Below, one piece after another: positions 37,301 through 50,271 of a DNA stretch of 64,000 nucleotides. A program made the translations under genes and the position numbers. This DNA is from Dillenia suffruticosa (lineage: Eukaryota > Streptophyta > Magnoliopsida > Dilleniales > Dilleniaceae), in the NCBI GenBank assembly GCA_033439265.1, contig JAVTVX010000012.1, positions 30,636,761 to 30,700,760 on the forward strand. Reading direction: 5' to 3'. A model generated the notes under the pieces. That model was not told where the DNA came from. It searched no databases and saw nothing but the letters and a program-made list of their open reading frames with translations. How positions within the stretch are numbered: the stretch's first letter is position 1; every line of letters begins with the position of its first letter.

Positions 37301-38578
37301 AACTGTATTAAGGCAACTCGAGTGGGGATTGCCCTGTTTCATGTCTCTGTGTGTGCTTACAGTTGTAGTGCATATGATTTATTACGTACATTTGGGTGAT
37401 TATTAAAGGTAGAAATCCACTGTTATCGCATAAACTTCATAATGAAACAAATGAGTGAACACTAAGCACGATGAGAAAAGCAAATAGAATGCCTTCTCTG
37501 TTGGTCCGCGACGTGTGAAGGGGGGGGGGGAGCTAGTTATCTGCTCTCGAACTAGTTGTTAGTTCAATCGTCTTCGTGAGATTTAAAGAGAGGAAGATTT
37601 AGAAGTTATGCTTTCTTAGTTGTGTTTTAGCTACTTCCAAAATACTAAATAATATATAATGACATTTTTTATATTTTAAGGTACAGACATTAATACTAAC
37701 ACCCATAATCTTACCAATTATAATAATAATACTAAATCCAGAACGAGTAATAATGCAGATTGTGTCCTACCATCTTATAGTCCATGACTTTTGCACATTG
37801 TTAGCAAGTTGATATCTGATATTTCCAAATATAAAATTGATAAGTCAAATATAAGTTATGATGAAGTATCATCGTGACATCAATAGCACCAAAGAATTCC
37901 AACTTCTAGCCCTAGAAGTGGCCATGGTTCTAATCAAAGTGTGGAATTGTAACGAATTGATCAACTTAGTTGATTGGTTCACTGTTCAGAAACCGGAACT
38001 AAAATAATATTTAAAATTCAATTCTAATTCTTCATTTTGAAGAATCGGAAACAAGCAATTTTCGATTTCGAAACCAGAACCCACGGTTCCGTAACCATGG
38101 TCACATCTATCTAGCCTTGAAAGCCAAAATATCTCCCAAGTAATTAGAGCCTCTCTTTATTTCCTTTAAATAAAATCAATGACGTAGGAAAAACAAAAGT
38201 AAACATAGCTACTACATGCAATTAGCTATTATCCTGCTGTTGATGAGTCAACTTCGGATTCCAGAGTCTGTTGTTGAACAACCTTAACAACTTTTAGTGT
38301 TGAAAAAAGTTTTGAAAACGTGTGTAACTAGGTGAGACCCTATATTTAGAGTCATATACTATCTATATATGCAATATTTTTCGTAATGTATATATAAAAT
38401 TCTTCAAAGTGGTATCATATCAATGCTGAGCTCTTCAAAGTTGAAAATGATAATGAGAAATAGCATATAAAAAAATATTATTCATTAAAGTTAATATTGT
38501 TATAGTTCGCTTTATCATTTAATTTGGCATCCAAGACCCAAATAACCGGTGTAAATATTTCGTTTGAACCGATCAACA
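33851..38578. other. Gene-free stretch
   Basis: Contains TTTA repeats (34042-34075), a long T run (34365-34396), a short AT run (34621-34640) and a G run near 37520. Frames at 34693-34915 and 36998-37227 have no recognisable domain. No RNA gene is seen. Confidence 0.45.
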
Positions 38579-38587
38579 TTCTAGTAA

Positions 38588-38778
38588 TCAACGGACAGTC
38601 AATTTAATAACATGGAGTATTAGGTACTTTAACCAAGTTTCGAGTTCGAAATTTAAAAATAAAAAAAATTACACAGGCAAAGCTGTCCCTTAATAGGGTT
38701 TCTATACACATTCGAATTGGATTAATTAAAATATGATTCCAGATGCAAGTGGTAAATAAAAATAAAATAAAATAAAAT
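38588..38778 (+). mobile_element. SINE copy with 9-bp target duplication
   Basis: Flanked by TTCTAGTAA at 38579-38587 and 38779-38787. Box B-like GTTTCGAGTTCGAAA, tail CGAATTGGATTAATTAAAAT and an AAAAT-repeat end are present. Confidence 0.75.
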
Positions 38779-39142
38779 TTCTAGTAAAGTGTATATCTCT
38801 ATTTTGTTTCAATAGTTTCCATTGTCGTAGAAGTGTGCACACCGGCAAATATACGTGTCGACTATTATTATCCATGCATAAAGCAGCCCTATAAAAGTTG
38901 GAGAAAGGGCAACAATGTGTCGGCCATGTTTTAGGACGGGCTCGAATTACACACCAAAGCAAAACTCAATTGGGAAACATGCCCTACCAAGTTGCTTCAG
39001 TTTGCCACTCCAATGGGTCCTATCTATTCCGGGTCCAATGTCCATGAAACCAATCCTAAAACAATAGGCCCACTTGGTCACTACTAAATTAGCTTTCGGT
39101 CTTTCTCTGTCCACTTGTAGTGCTATCGATAAATCTTCTCTC

Positions 39143-39342
39143 ACCCACAGACAGTTGGGTTAGTAAGATACGATACTAGATCTGTTAATCAAGTTTTCAA
39201 ATTCAACTCACGGATTGGGTATAAAAAAAACTACATTGAGAGAGTAACCCCCTTAAATAGGTTACTGTAAGTTTCGAATTGGATTAATTGAAATATGACT
39301 CCGAATACCGGTCGGTATAGTACCAAAAAAATAATAATAAAT
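39143..39342 (+). mobile_element. SINE copy with 12-bp target duplication
   Basis: Flanked by AAATCTTCTCTC (39131-39142) and AAACCTTCTCTC (39343-39354), with one mismatch. The tail TCGAATTGGATTAATTGAAA matches the copy at 38588, and the end is AATAATAAT-rich. Confidence 0.75.
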
Positions 39343-39354
39343 AAACCTTCTCTC

Positions 39355-40275
39355 TCTTTCTTTTTCCAAAATTTTGGCCAACTTTGTGACTATAAGCTCC
39401 ATCAGAGGTTCCCAAAATGACAAATTAGATATCTGAGGGTAAGTGGGAGACTAGTTCTTCCTCAAATTGAGATAAATGTTGTAATATCTCGTGTTGATGG
39501 TTTAAGTTACAAGGGCAATTTGAGGAATAAGTTGGATGAGCTATGAGTCGGCGTTCCAATAGCACCTTAGGTTTTGCATATCCCCTTTCTTCAAAAGGAT
39601 TTTCTTTGTCCTTTTTGGCATGTATATCTGTTGAAAAACATTATAATTAATCCAAACTATCTCTCACTAATAAGAACAATAATGTTAAAAAAATTCTAAT
39701 TGTTGACAAGATTTCCAAATTATAAAATGTAATAAATAACATCTATTAGGTCACTCAACCGGCCAGATAATGCTTTTAGGGGCAAAAAAAAAAAAACAAG
39801 ATTTCCCTAGAAATATGTTCTTCTGATCTTGGCATCTCTTCCTAATACATCATTAAATCGTCTATAGCTTTTTAATGTTTGATTGCTCTCTATCCTGTAA
39901 ATGAAAGCCTATTCCACTTATTACAGGTCTTGTACTCACCATATAATATTTATATCATTCTCACCAAAATAAGAATAATAATAATAATAATATTTATAGC
40001 ATAATAAGCATAGATTTAAGATAGTAATATTGAGTATTGTAGTTTTAATTTAACAAATTTTGGTGCTTCAGTATCTTCTAACTTACTACAGAAGACAGGA
40101 CAGCATATTGGAACTTGGGAGATTTTCTGGACAATATAGTGAGGTTCAAGTTTCTACAAGTATACTCCCCTATCAGTTGCTTGATTACCAATAAAGAATA
40201 GCCCTACCCTTGCATGAAGTCGGCTCCAGAATCAACTCCTGATATTTAGCCCAATTGTTGGACAAACACAGATCC
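39355..40275. other. Gene-free stretch left of the copia insertion
   Basis: No coding frame of interest. The last 200 bp may continue the older DNA into which the copia elements inserted, but no domain was recognised. Confidence 0.4.
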
Positions 40276-40280
40276 AACTT

Positions 40281-40814
40281 TGTTGGAATTTTAGGATTCT
40301 CATGCACAGCGGAAACATACAATAATTTTCAGAAAAATAAATTAGATCGGGTATAAGGTATCTCAATACGTAGAATCTTCAAAGTCAATCAAGCGGCACG
40401 TCCCTTGATCCGATTTCGCGGTCGGGATGGTGATCACAAGATTAGTCGAATCACCACCACACTGTCACAACGCCGCAATCCTCATGTCCGGTGATTCGTT
40501 TGACGATGGGAGATTTTCCTACGCGAAAATCTTCATCCCTTTCTCTATTTTCTCTCTCTAGAGGATTGTCTGAAACCCTAGCCATGGTCTCCTTCTCATG
40601 GTTGCTGTCCACTCTATTGGAAGAACACACACATAGGGAGCCCAAGCCATTCATGTTCATTGAGGAAGAAGAATTGGGCATTCATTTTTGGGTATCAATT
40701 AGGCTTAATTGGGGAGTTACAAAATGCATGGTTAATATTGGTAATTAATAATGAGAGTTACCCCATTATCTTACTCTTACCAAAATGTCCCACAATGGGC
40801 ATAAATAACCTATA
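40281..40814 (-). repeat. 3' LTR of the 7.1-kb copia element
   Basis: 534 bp, nearly identical to 46865-47398 and preceded by AACTT. It differs at a scatter of bases (for example it ends ACCTATA instead of ACCTACA). The 76-85-residue frames here are LTR sequence and not genes. Confidence 0.93.
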
Positions 40815-41849
40815 TCTCCTACTTGCACATGAGGGCATTTCACTTCCGTCAATCACAAGATCGCAACTCATGCGATCTCTCACATCACCATACTGAACTT
40901 TCATACTGGATTGGGTGTCGTACGACCGGCGAGTGCACCTGCAAGCAAAGACTTCTCGATACACCTGTTAGAATGATCGAGTAGTCACCGTTAGTATAAA
41001 AATAACTTGCTATACCCCAGACTCAATACATTTACATCCATCGAACCACTTTGCTCATCGAAAGTAATCCCCAATCAATTTGCTCGACTATGTATTCACC
41101 ATTATTTTTGAATTCCAATATGAATTAACATAACAGGTCGACCTGTGAATACATGACAATGATGTAATGTCTATTGGCATTCCTTTTCCCAAATTCGAAT
41201 CTATCGGTCTCAATTCAGCTGCTTTCCTAGACCTGCCCCTTAGACCTCAATTTATCTTTCGGGTCATAGGTAAACAGACTAAAGTAGCAACACTGAACCA
41301 AAACTTCTAGAGACAGCCGAAAATAATAAGGGCATAAGAGATCCCATCCAATGGATCTCAGGTCTCACACAGTGGGAACGGGGATCAAGATCAAACTATC
41401 GTCTCAAATAATAGCTCCCACTGTCCCATGGTCGTCTCATCACACGTGGTATGAAATACGTACCACAGTATTATTCCCCCATCTCTCAAAGGGCATATGT
41501 CAGATTTCTCTAACACTGTACAGGTACGGGACTCAATCTATACATAAGACTTTACCCAGAGATCTCAGAGAGAGTATCTCAGAGACAATATCACAAATCG
41601 CAGGTGATATCTGAGATCTCAAATCTGGCTACTTACAAGCAACATGGATGTGGGTATTTCCATGTCGGTCATATCGCATATGAGTTCATCCTGAACACAT
41701 ATCAGGGCGACTTATATTCTAGTAGGGCTACTCTCAAAGCCTCTTACAATTAGAATCCGTCTTATCTCCGCTCACTCAGAGTCGGAGGTGGTCACCCGTG
41801 TGAGAGAATCGACCACGCCTGCCTAACACATCTTTTATCACAAGATCAC

Positions 41850-44800
41850 AATATATGACAACAAATTATGCATGAAATAAATATGTGACTCAATGATGCA
41901 TACATGTCATATATTAAAATAAGCATCTATAACAATATATAATGAGAAATAAAAAAATACATTAAACCCAATGATTCCTTATCTCACAAAGGAATTTTTC
42001 ACAATGGGTTTTCAGATCAGCTCTCATGCTGCATGTCAAGGTGTACTTAGATGTCACAATACCTTTCTAGGTAATATCTCTCATAAAGTGGTCTTTGGTA
42101 TCAATGTGTTTGGCTGTACTATAACACTTAGGGTCTCATTTGTTGACAGTGTCGGTCTGATTATCACAATAATCATCATTGACCTCCCACTATCTGTCAC
42201 AACCCCTAAGTCTATCAGAAAATTTCTGAAGCCAACCATCTCATGAACTGCAATTGAGCATACTACAAGCTCAGTCTCTATCTCTATCGTAAATAGAGAT
42301 ATACAGGTTCTCTTCTTACTGCTCTAAGAAGATAAAACATTTTGCGTTTATTCAGATCACTACTCCGAGTTAATATCTGAATCTCAACCACAAAACGCAA
42401 ATTACCTCATCCGTAACACATGGAGAGCTCTGCAGTTCAAATGAGATATTTCAGAATCCTTTTTCACTGCTCTACAGTGATCCCTTCCAAGATTCCATTA
42501 ATACCTACTCACCAGATCGACCATAAAATAAATGTCTGGTCATGTATGCCTCATCGCATACATCAAACTGTATAGCGCATGTGTAAACCTCATCGCATAT
42601 AAACGTCTGGTCATGTATGCCTCATCGCATACATCAAACTGTATATCATACGTGTATCCCTCATCGCATACACTAGAAATGTATTTTGCACTGGAATAAG
42701 GGATTCTGCTCATCTCCCTTATTTCTTTTTAAATTCTAGAACATGTGTCAAGATTCAAGTCTTTTTCCTTTAGCGATAAGAGTATCTTTTAGGTTGTGTT
42801 TGTTATTCTCGAAATGCTCAAGAATCTACCTGATATAAAACTCTTGTTAAAGAGTCAACACCATTCTCAAGCGATCCCTATGGATCCAAAATCTGATAAT
42901 GAACTAAAACCTCATAACCATGTTACAATAGTTATTGGATACTCTCTGTTATTCCCGGCCAATAGTATGTCACCTACATATGAGAACAAGGAGTCATCTG
43001 GATGTATCAGATAGCTGCAATGATCCTACTCGATCATTACAAAACTATAAGATATCACTTTCTCGTGAAATCTCAAGCGCTGTTGTCTAGATGATGGCTT
43101 AAGATCGTATTTTGATTTCTAAAATCAATAGATCTTATCCACCTGATCTACTAGAACGAACCTAGAGGGATGCTCCATGTAGATCGCCTCATCTAGACTT
43201 CCACTACGAAAGCGGTCTTTGCGTCCTTGTGATGTGACTCTTGATCCATGTTCGTGACAATCGCTGAAAGATAAACGGATCGAGATAAATTAGACTATGA
43301 CTCATCGATAGTCCATCCCTCAGTCTAAGTGTAACCCTTGGTTACTAGACGGGTTCTTTACCTCTTCATCAATCCGTTGACTTTTATCTTGACTTTGAGA
43401 ACCTACTTGTTCCCAATAGTCCTTCCGCCCTTAGGCAAATCAACTAGATCCCAGATCTCGTTGATTCTCATCAATTCCTTCTCTTCATTTATGGCCTTCA
43501 ATAAACGGTTTTTTGCATCTTTTACAGAACCCTCGAGAGTCTCTCGAACCGTTTTAGATTTCTCATCATCCTCTAGAGTCGTAACGAGGGTCTCACCCTC
43601 AATCGAGAAACAACGTTTAAATACTCATTCTCGATACTCTTAGGAGGAGAAAAAAATCTTTACCTCTTGATGGATTGCTCCCACTGAGATCAAGATCCGT
43701 AGTTGATTCTTGTATCCCGCCGCAGGGCTCCTTGAGCCACTAGGCTCATCCATCGCATAAAGGGTAAGGTCCAAATTGATTTCACCTCTCTTAGGGAAAT
43801 CATTCTCCAGAAATATAGTATTACGAGACTCAATCTCGATTATAGTGCCGTCCGTGTTCGCTTAGGAACACGTATTTTCTCGCGGGCCTAACTCAACGTG
43901 TGAATGCGAGAAATCGTGGCATAACCCCATAACCTCAAGTGGCTAAGGTCAGGCTGTCTCTTTGTCCAAAGCTCAAATGGGGAACTGACTAATAGTCAGT
44001 AGTCTCATAAAACTCTTTTCGAAACAGAACCCCATGTGTAGTTTAGACGAATACTTGCGTTCTCGCTCGGTTCTGAGAGTCTCTACTCTCAAATCTAACT
44101 GATTCTCAATCTCGCTTATGAACCTCCTAAAGCAGTCTAATGCCTTAGACTTATGCAAGATCAGATAGATGAACCAAAACGCATGTAAGCGTCTATAATT
44201 ATCTACACAACTCCATTTCTGACTCTCATGCTCATAAGACCACAAAAAGAAATGCACAATTGTCTAACTGCAATAGAGTCCCAACTCTCATTGCATTGCT
44301 AAATGGTTTTCTCGTCATTTTGCCGGTTAGACAAAACTTACATACGGATAACTCGAATGTCATCAGCGGGTCCAATAAATCTCTTGCTACTAACCGATTC
44401 ATCATCTCTTACCCCATGTGTCTAAGTCTACTATGTCATTTATTTACATCATCATCTACGCAATCAGATGTAAAGACAATAATAGAACGACAATAAACCA
44501 TTAGAAGGAGTAGCACCCAGTAAATACATTCCATCATGGATTAAAACCAGAATAATTCAGAAAATTATCGTATTAAAAGAAAGGAATAATTTTACGCATA
44601 TCGTAGTCAATTTTAGACAAGGTACTAAATTGTAGATCCGTCGAATGCCAACAGTATTAAGAACGTCATGGCAAGTGTCGTTCCCTCTGACAACGACAAA
44701 TGCTCTGTTCTCAACGTAAATCCTCCAAGCTTAAGGATTCATTTGACGGATTACACACTCCTATCTCGAGTTACGTGGTCGGTTGCTCCTGATTTCAAAG

Positions 44801-45350
44801 GAAAGAAATCAACGAGTATTATAGTGAATGAGACAAATCTCAAACCACGTAAAGAAGAAGGATATTTATTTCTGCTCGTCACACTCACGAGCGAAATAAC
44901 CAAATCTACCTCAAACATAGCAATTTACTTTGGTCTAATCGAATTCCTTCTTCTTGCGTTCTTGTACCTCATTGTCGGTTTTCTTGGATGATTTTTATTA
45001 CCTAGATCTCAAATCTCGTTCGCTAGGCTTAGCGCCGGGGAAGTCCTTACTTGACTCCTCTAAATAAGCATGACTTTAGTGTGGCCTACTCGCCTCTAGG
45101 TGCTCCTCATCGAGCTCACATTACGTATTTACGTCAACGAAAGTACGAATACTTTCGTCAAATGTGAGATAGAATTTCACAGTTTCCCATGAATCAGCTA
45201 AAAACTGGATCACATCCAGTACCTAAATTCCATCCGAAATTTGCTTGTCCGTGTATCTTAACTCAGTGATCATACTCGACATTTGTCTCATTGTATGATT
45301 ATCCATTTTCTTCTACATCCTCACATTAGGAACCGAAAAGAGCAACACAA
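41850..45350 (-). pseudogene. Decayed copia gag-pol polyprotein
   Basis: Fragments in minus-strand order: gag at about 45350-45020 (pattern L-x-D-S-W-E-x-x-K ... F-D-x-x-I-x-T-F); a half-lost zinc knuckle at about 44880-44935 (GRFGYFAREC); GAG-pre-integrase at about 44245-44440 (CKFCLTGKMTRKPF); integrase core at 43973-44250 (HKSKALD, then LRTER where the family has LRSDRGGE); RT from about 43550 (WDLVDLPKGRRTIGNKYV); the RT active site near 42970 reads YVGDILLAGN instead of YVDD; RNase H remnants at about 42000-42200. Several frames carry stops. The changed RT catalytic motif alone would abolish activity. Confidence 0.85.
42531..42672. repeat. Tandem pair of 71-bp units inside the copia element
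   Basis: Units 42531-42601 and 42602-42672 share TCTGGTCATGTATGCCTCAT and CGCATACATCAAACTGTATA. They lie in the decayed RT-RNase H linker and add to its disruption. Confidence 0.8.
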
Positions 45351-45899
45351 TGCTCTTATGGGACAAGACGAACCGACAATTCCTTGTGATATGACTCGTA
45401 GAACGAGATTTAGTAATCGTGCATGCCACTGATAAGTATTGCCCTAACTTGGCAATTATTTTCTACCATGCACGATAGGTCCCTTTATCTCGTATATCCT
45501 GAGGCGCGGTGCCCACCCTGGGGCCTATTATCTCTTGCCTCAAATTTCCGTTAGATTTTGCCTCTCGAGAATAAACTGAATCTACTGATAAAATCGCACA
45601 GATCACATCATTCAGTTTACTCTCCTTGCAAAAATTTAATACAACAGTTCTCAACGCATTAAGAGAAATATTTGTGATTTGGAGATGCTTATTATCACAT
45701 TTTTGTACGCCCTACGAATCATCAAGACCAAAATGACTTGAGTACAGACCCCAAAGCGAGTGTATGAGTCAACGGACACCATACACCACAACTCGGAATC
45801 GCATCTTACCATTTGGACTTTGATTCGGCATACAAAAACCCACAATAAATCACATTTATGGATATAAGACCCCCAAAAAATTAAAAAAATTCAATTTTA

Positions 45900-46330
45900 A
45901 GCGATCTCACGCGCCGCCCAGGGTTCTCTGGCTCCGCCGCTCGCCGGCGGTGCGTTCCACGCACCGCCACGCTCCTACATGCGCCGGCAGCGGCCTGCCG
46001 CATGCGCCAGGTGCGGCGCGCCTCTCACGCGCCTGGCGCGGCTCGGCTCTCGCGCACCCAGTCGCGGCGCGCTGCTCACTCGCCCTCACGCGCTGAGCCG
46101 TGTTGAGCCGGTCTGGTCGGTCAACGGGTCAAGGTTGACCCAACCGCCCGGTCAACGGACCGACCCGGTCGGGTCGGTCCGGGTCAGGGTCCGACCCGAC
46201 TTCTGCTTTCCCCCGCTCCACGCGCCTGTGTGGTGCGTGCACTACACGCGCCTACCAGACGCGCCTCCTGGCGCGTGCGTGTCATGCACCCGTGGGTCTG
46301 GGCCGGTTCTTCTTCGCTCGACGGGTCCTG
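45900..46330. other. GC-rich leader segment of the copia element
   Basis: Between the 5' LTR/primer site and gag. It is full of GCGCC/GGCGCG words such as CACGCGCC and CCTGGCGCG, in sharp contrast to the AT-rich surroundings. The 160-residue Arg/Pro-rich plus frame (45979-46461) and the minus frames are composition artefacts. It may be an acquired sequence or an untranslated leader expanded by local repeats. Confidence 0.6.
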
Positions 46331-46850
46331 TAACAGGTTTTTTGACCCGTTTTCTGGAAAACACGAATCCGACTGTTTTTTCTTGCATTTTTCGACTGGA
46401 AAATATTAATGGACTTCCTTCAAACATCCTACACTCGATTTTAGGAGGATTCAAGTTCTAAAATAGTGGAAATCAACCACCCCAGTCGCGACCCTCCGCG
46501 GCCATTCGGAAATCCCGGTTTCCAACTCCCAAAACACACAATAAAAGACATAAAACTGTAGATCTAGAGAACACTCTTATAATATTTTCATGCATGGATC
46601 CGCCCTCTAAAGCCATAGATCTACGGTTTTCATGTCCGTACGGTCGCAAATTTCGACCGGACTTTTCATGGCCCAAACATGCTCGGAAAATTAAACAAAA
46701 AATATATTTGTAATCCTTGGGCCATGGGTATTCCTACGGTGTTCTCAGATTCATGAAACTCATCCGTAATCCGGACTCCAAAATTTTATACCCTATATTT
46801 TTAAACCCGAAAAATCAAATCCGAAAAATTATTTTTCCTAATCCAACGTA

Positions 46851-46864
46851 TGCTCTGATACCAA
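46851..46864 (-). other. Primer-binding site of the 7.1-kb copia element
   Basis: TTGGTATCAGAGC on the minus strand directly after the 5' LTR. It is complementary to the 3' end of initiator methionine tRNA, the usual primer for copia elements. Confidence 0.85.
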
Positions 46865-47398
46865 TGTTGGAATTTTAGGATTTTCATGCACAGCGGAAGC
46901 ATACAATAATTTTTGGAAAAATAAATTAGATCGGGTATAGGGTATCTCAATACGTAGAATCTTCAAAGTCAATCAAGCGGCACGTCCCTTGATCCGATTT
47001 CGCGGTCGGGATGGTGATCACAAGGTTAGTCGAATCACCACCACACTGTCACAACGCCGCAGTTCTCATGTCCGGTGATTCGTTTGACGATTGAAGATTT
47101 TCCTACGCGAAAATTTTCATCCCTTTCTCTATTTTCTCTCTCTAGAGGATTGTCTGAAACCCTAGCCATGGTCTCCTTCTCATGGTTGCTGTCCACTCCA
47201 ATGGAAGAACACACACACAGGGAGCCCAAGCCATTCACGTTCATTGAGGAAGAAAAATTGGGCTTTCATTTTTGGGTATCAATTGGGCTTAATTAGGGAG
47301 TTACAAAATGCATGGTTAATATTGGTAATGAATAATGGGAGTTACCCCATTATCTTACTCTTACCAAAATGCCCCACAATGGACATAAATAACCTACA
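46865..47398 (-). repeat. 5' LTR of the 7.1-kb copia element
   Basis: 534 bp, starts TGTTGGAATT and ends ACCTACA on the plus strand. It is followed by AACTT. Confidence 0.93.
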
Positions 47399-47403
47399 AA
47401 CTT

Positions 47404-47888
47404 GAACATGAAATTTGTTGTTTCTCTCGCTGGACATGTTAAAGATGTCCCAACACTTGCGCCTTCTTGAAATTTAAAACCATTAAATGCTAAAATCCAA
47501 AGGATGAAAGGTTGCATATATGTCGATTTCTCAAACGGGGTCATCAACGTCAATACAAGTTACTGGCTGATTGTTAATTATCGCAATGGGTATATTTATT
47601 AAATCAAAAGCAATGGACTTTCCTTGCAAGTCGATTAAGAAGACACTTGACAATTTCGATTTTGCAAATAATTTGTACTTATTCAAGTCTAATGCAAGAT
47701 GATAAAAAGAAAAGGCAAAGCTTTTCTACTGGAATGTATCAGTCTTCGGCACATTCCATAATCGGCAATAGTTCTTTTGAACTTATCTTCGGCATCTTGT
47801 GCTCATAGGCAGCCGATAGATTTTTCTACAGCCGATATGTGCAATTTCAAAGAGGAGGCATCAAACCAGTGGATTGGCTAGCTCCTCT
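47404..47888 (-). pseudogene. Ty3/gypsy RNase H relic, distal half
   Basis: The minus-strand translation gives a SIGCL...AQDAEDK segment followed by RKALPFLF. This fits the gypsy RNase H pattern S-x-G-x-x-L-A-Q ... E-K-x-x-L-x-L. Stops interrupt it. It continues the frame of 52466-52665 once the intervening copia element is set aside. Confidence 0.55.
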
Positions 47889-48128
47889 TGCTGGAAGAGA
47901 AAGAAGTTTGGAACAATTAAAAAGTTTCTTTTTCCATTTCTTCGTCACAATGTTTAATATATCAAATAATATTGAAATAGTAATTGAAAAAAATTGAAAA
48001 ACAGTTTCCTAATAACATGAATATCGAACCATTAACTTAGTGGCTTTAACTCCTGATATCTACTAACCACTAAATCATCACATTCTGCAAATGATATGCC
48101 ACTAATATTTTGAATCATTCATTCAACG
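47889..48128 (-). repeat. 3' LTR of the 4.6-kb copia element
   Basis: 240 bp. The last base of the TTCAACA end is mutated to G. It aligns base for base in order with 52226-52465. Confidence 0.92.
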
Positions 48129-48146
48129 CTCCCCCTTGATTCAAAA

Positions 48147-48560
48147 TTACAGACTCCCAACTTTGATCTGAAAAATTGATGCTGGACTTGAGAAAAAGAT
48201 TTTGTAAAGATATCTGCTATTTGCTCGTTTGCCATAGAATTTTAGCATAATTTTTTCATCAGCTACCAAATTCCGAAAAAAGTGATGTTGCACATCAATG
48301 TGCTTAGTTCTACCATGGAGTGTAGGATTCTTTGCCATTGCATCTGTGGACCTATTATCACAAAAAAAAATTGTTGTAGCTTCCGTTTGCTCATGATGAA
48401 AATCAACAAGAAGTTTTCTGAGCCATAAACCTTGTCGTGCTGCTGCATATTTTGTTTCCGATGATGATAAAGCTATCGTTTCTTTCTTCTTTGAACTCCA
48501 GGTCACTGCTCCAGAACCAAGACTAAAAACATTGCCACAAGTGCTCTTTTGATCATCCAA
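48147..48560 (-). pseudogene. Copia RNase H domain
   Basis: 137 open residues start at DDQKST and continue with LGSGAVTWSSKKK and IALSSSETKYAAA, the copia RNase H signature. The family Glu of the A-E-A/T-E-Y motif is kept. It then has FFCDNRSTDAMAKNP, LHGRTKHIDVQHHFFR and a short divergent end. The first residues of the domain (Y-S-D-x-D-W) lie upstream in another frame. This is the best-preserved domain of the element, but it has no independent start or function. Confidence 0.85.
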
Positions 48561-48633
48561 ACTCCATGCCTAATCACTGTCAGTAAAACCATATAACTTG
48601 AAATTTGACACTTTAAAATAGCAAATACAAAAA

Positions 48634-49913
48634 TCAACTATTCCAACCATATAATGAAGAATCCTTTTTGCTCCACCAAAGTGTTGTTTTCGTTGGACTG
48701 TGCATGAATCTGGACACAACACTAACAGAGAAAGCAATATCAGGTATAGTATGTGTTAGATAATTTAAACCACCAACTAAACTTCTAAACAATGTTAGAT
48801 TAGTTTTCTCAGTCCCCTCTTTACACTGTAACTTCTCATTGATGTTCATTGGTGTGGCCATCACTTCACAATTGGTCATTAAACCTTTTCAAAAGATCTG
48901 CAACATATTTCTTTTGACATACAAAAATCCCATCTTTACCTTGCATCACCTCAAGCCCCAAAAAATATTGCAAGAAGCCCAAATCTGTCATTTCAAAATT
49001 TCTAATCATACAGACTTGAAATTATCAATTAAGGACTATGAGGAACCCATATAAACCATATCATCCACATAAAGGCAAACTACAAAAAAATCTCCATTAC
49101 CTTGTTGCTTCAAGTAAAGAGTGGACTCATTTTCACTTCTCATGAATCCATTACCCTAGAAAAAAGAGTTAATTTTGCTATACCATGCACTTGGAACTTG
49201 CTTTAGGCCATAAAAAGCTTTTTGTAGATTGTAAACTTTGTTTTCATGGCCACTGATAATAAAGGCTTGAGGTTGTGAAACATAAACATTTTCTTCTAAA
49301 TAATCATTCAAAAAAGTAGATTTGACATCAAATTGATACACAGGTAATTGCAATTGGGTAGCCAAAGCGAAAACTATCCTCACAGCTTTGAATCGAGCAA
49401 CTGGAGAAAAGTTTCCTGAAAATCTATACCTTGTTGTTGTGAGTAACCATTGGCCACAAGTCGAGTTTTGTGCTTTTGAATGCTTCCATTAGCATTATAC
49501 TTTGTTCAAAATATCCACTTGAGCCCTATAACATTCTTGCCTGTAGGGAAATCAACTAGTTCCCATGTTGAATTTTTTTCAATAGCTTGTATTTCCTGTA
49601 CCATAGCAGTATGCCATTCTGGTTGTTTTGTAGCTTCTTCAAAACATGTTGGGTCAAAAGCATATAAAGCAAAGCTACAACAATCATAAATTTCCTTTAA
49701 AGATCTAAATTTTTTCGATGATGATTTATTGAAGGTGCTAAATGATAGAGAATATGAACTTTCTGAACTTATACTATTGCTGTTACCAGGTGAGGAAGAA
49801 ATTTGACTTGCAGGTGATGGCAATTGTGATTGTACATTATCAAATTCTGTAGAAACTTGAATAGTACCTTCCTTGTTATCATTCCACTCCCAACCAGACT
49901 CTTCATTGAACAC
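48634..49913 (-). pseudogene. Copia reverse transcriptase, broken into frames
   Basis: Three open pieces in minus order: 49506-49913 (Ser-rich linker, then WHTAMVQEIQAIEKNSTWEL and GLKWIF, the RT N-terminus); 49156-49383 (QFDVKSTFLNDYLEENVYV and YGLKQVPSAWY, fingers/palm); 48634-48879 (ATPMNINEKL ... YLTHTIPDIAFSVSVVSRFM, thumb/connection). The order and motifs are those of Ty1/copia RT. The stretch between 48880 and 49155 that should carry YVDD is in broken frame. The enzyme is inactive. Confidence 0.85.
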
Positions 49914-50271
49914 AACATTCCTGTTAATTTTAACACAGCCACTTATAGGATTATATAGATGATATACTTTGGATTGAGGACTATAACCAATGAAAATACA
50001 TTTCTCATATTTTCATCAAGTTTAGAATGAATATTAACCAAAGCATATGCTATACAATCAAAACTTTTAAGTGACGTACCCGAGACTTCTTACCTATCCC
50101 AAGCTTCATACTGTGTTAAATTCAAAATGACCTTTGTTGGAGAGATGTTTAAGAGATACACTGCCGTGGCAACTACTTTTCCCTAAAACTGATCTGGAAG
50201 CCCCTTTGCTTTCAACAAGCATCTAGCCATTTCCACCACCGTTTGATTTTTCTTCGCTCTGTAACACCATT

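Larger units (their letters stand above)
40281..47398 (-). mobile_element. Full-length but decayed Ty1/copia retrotransposon
   Basis: Two 534-bp LTRs (40281-40814 and 46865-47398) start TGTTGGAATT. A perfect 5-bp target duplication, AACTT, is at 40276-40280 and 47399-47403. The primer site TTGGTATCAGAGC (46851-46864, minus strand) is intact and matches initiator-Met tRNA. The domain order in minus sense is leader, gag, zinc knuckle, GAG-pre-integrase, integrase, RT, RNase H, which is the copia order. Reading frames carry many stops and shifts, so the element is not autonomous. Confidence 0.93.

Noticed and set aside
45979-46461. 160-residue Arg/Pro-rich frame
   Set aside because: It lies antisense in the GC-rich leader of the copia element and ends in the element itself.
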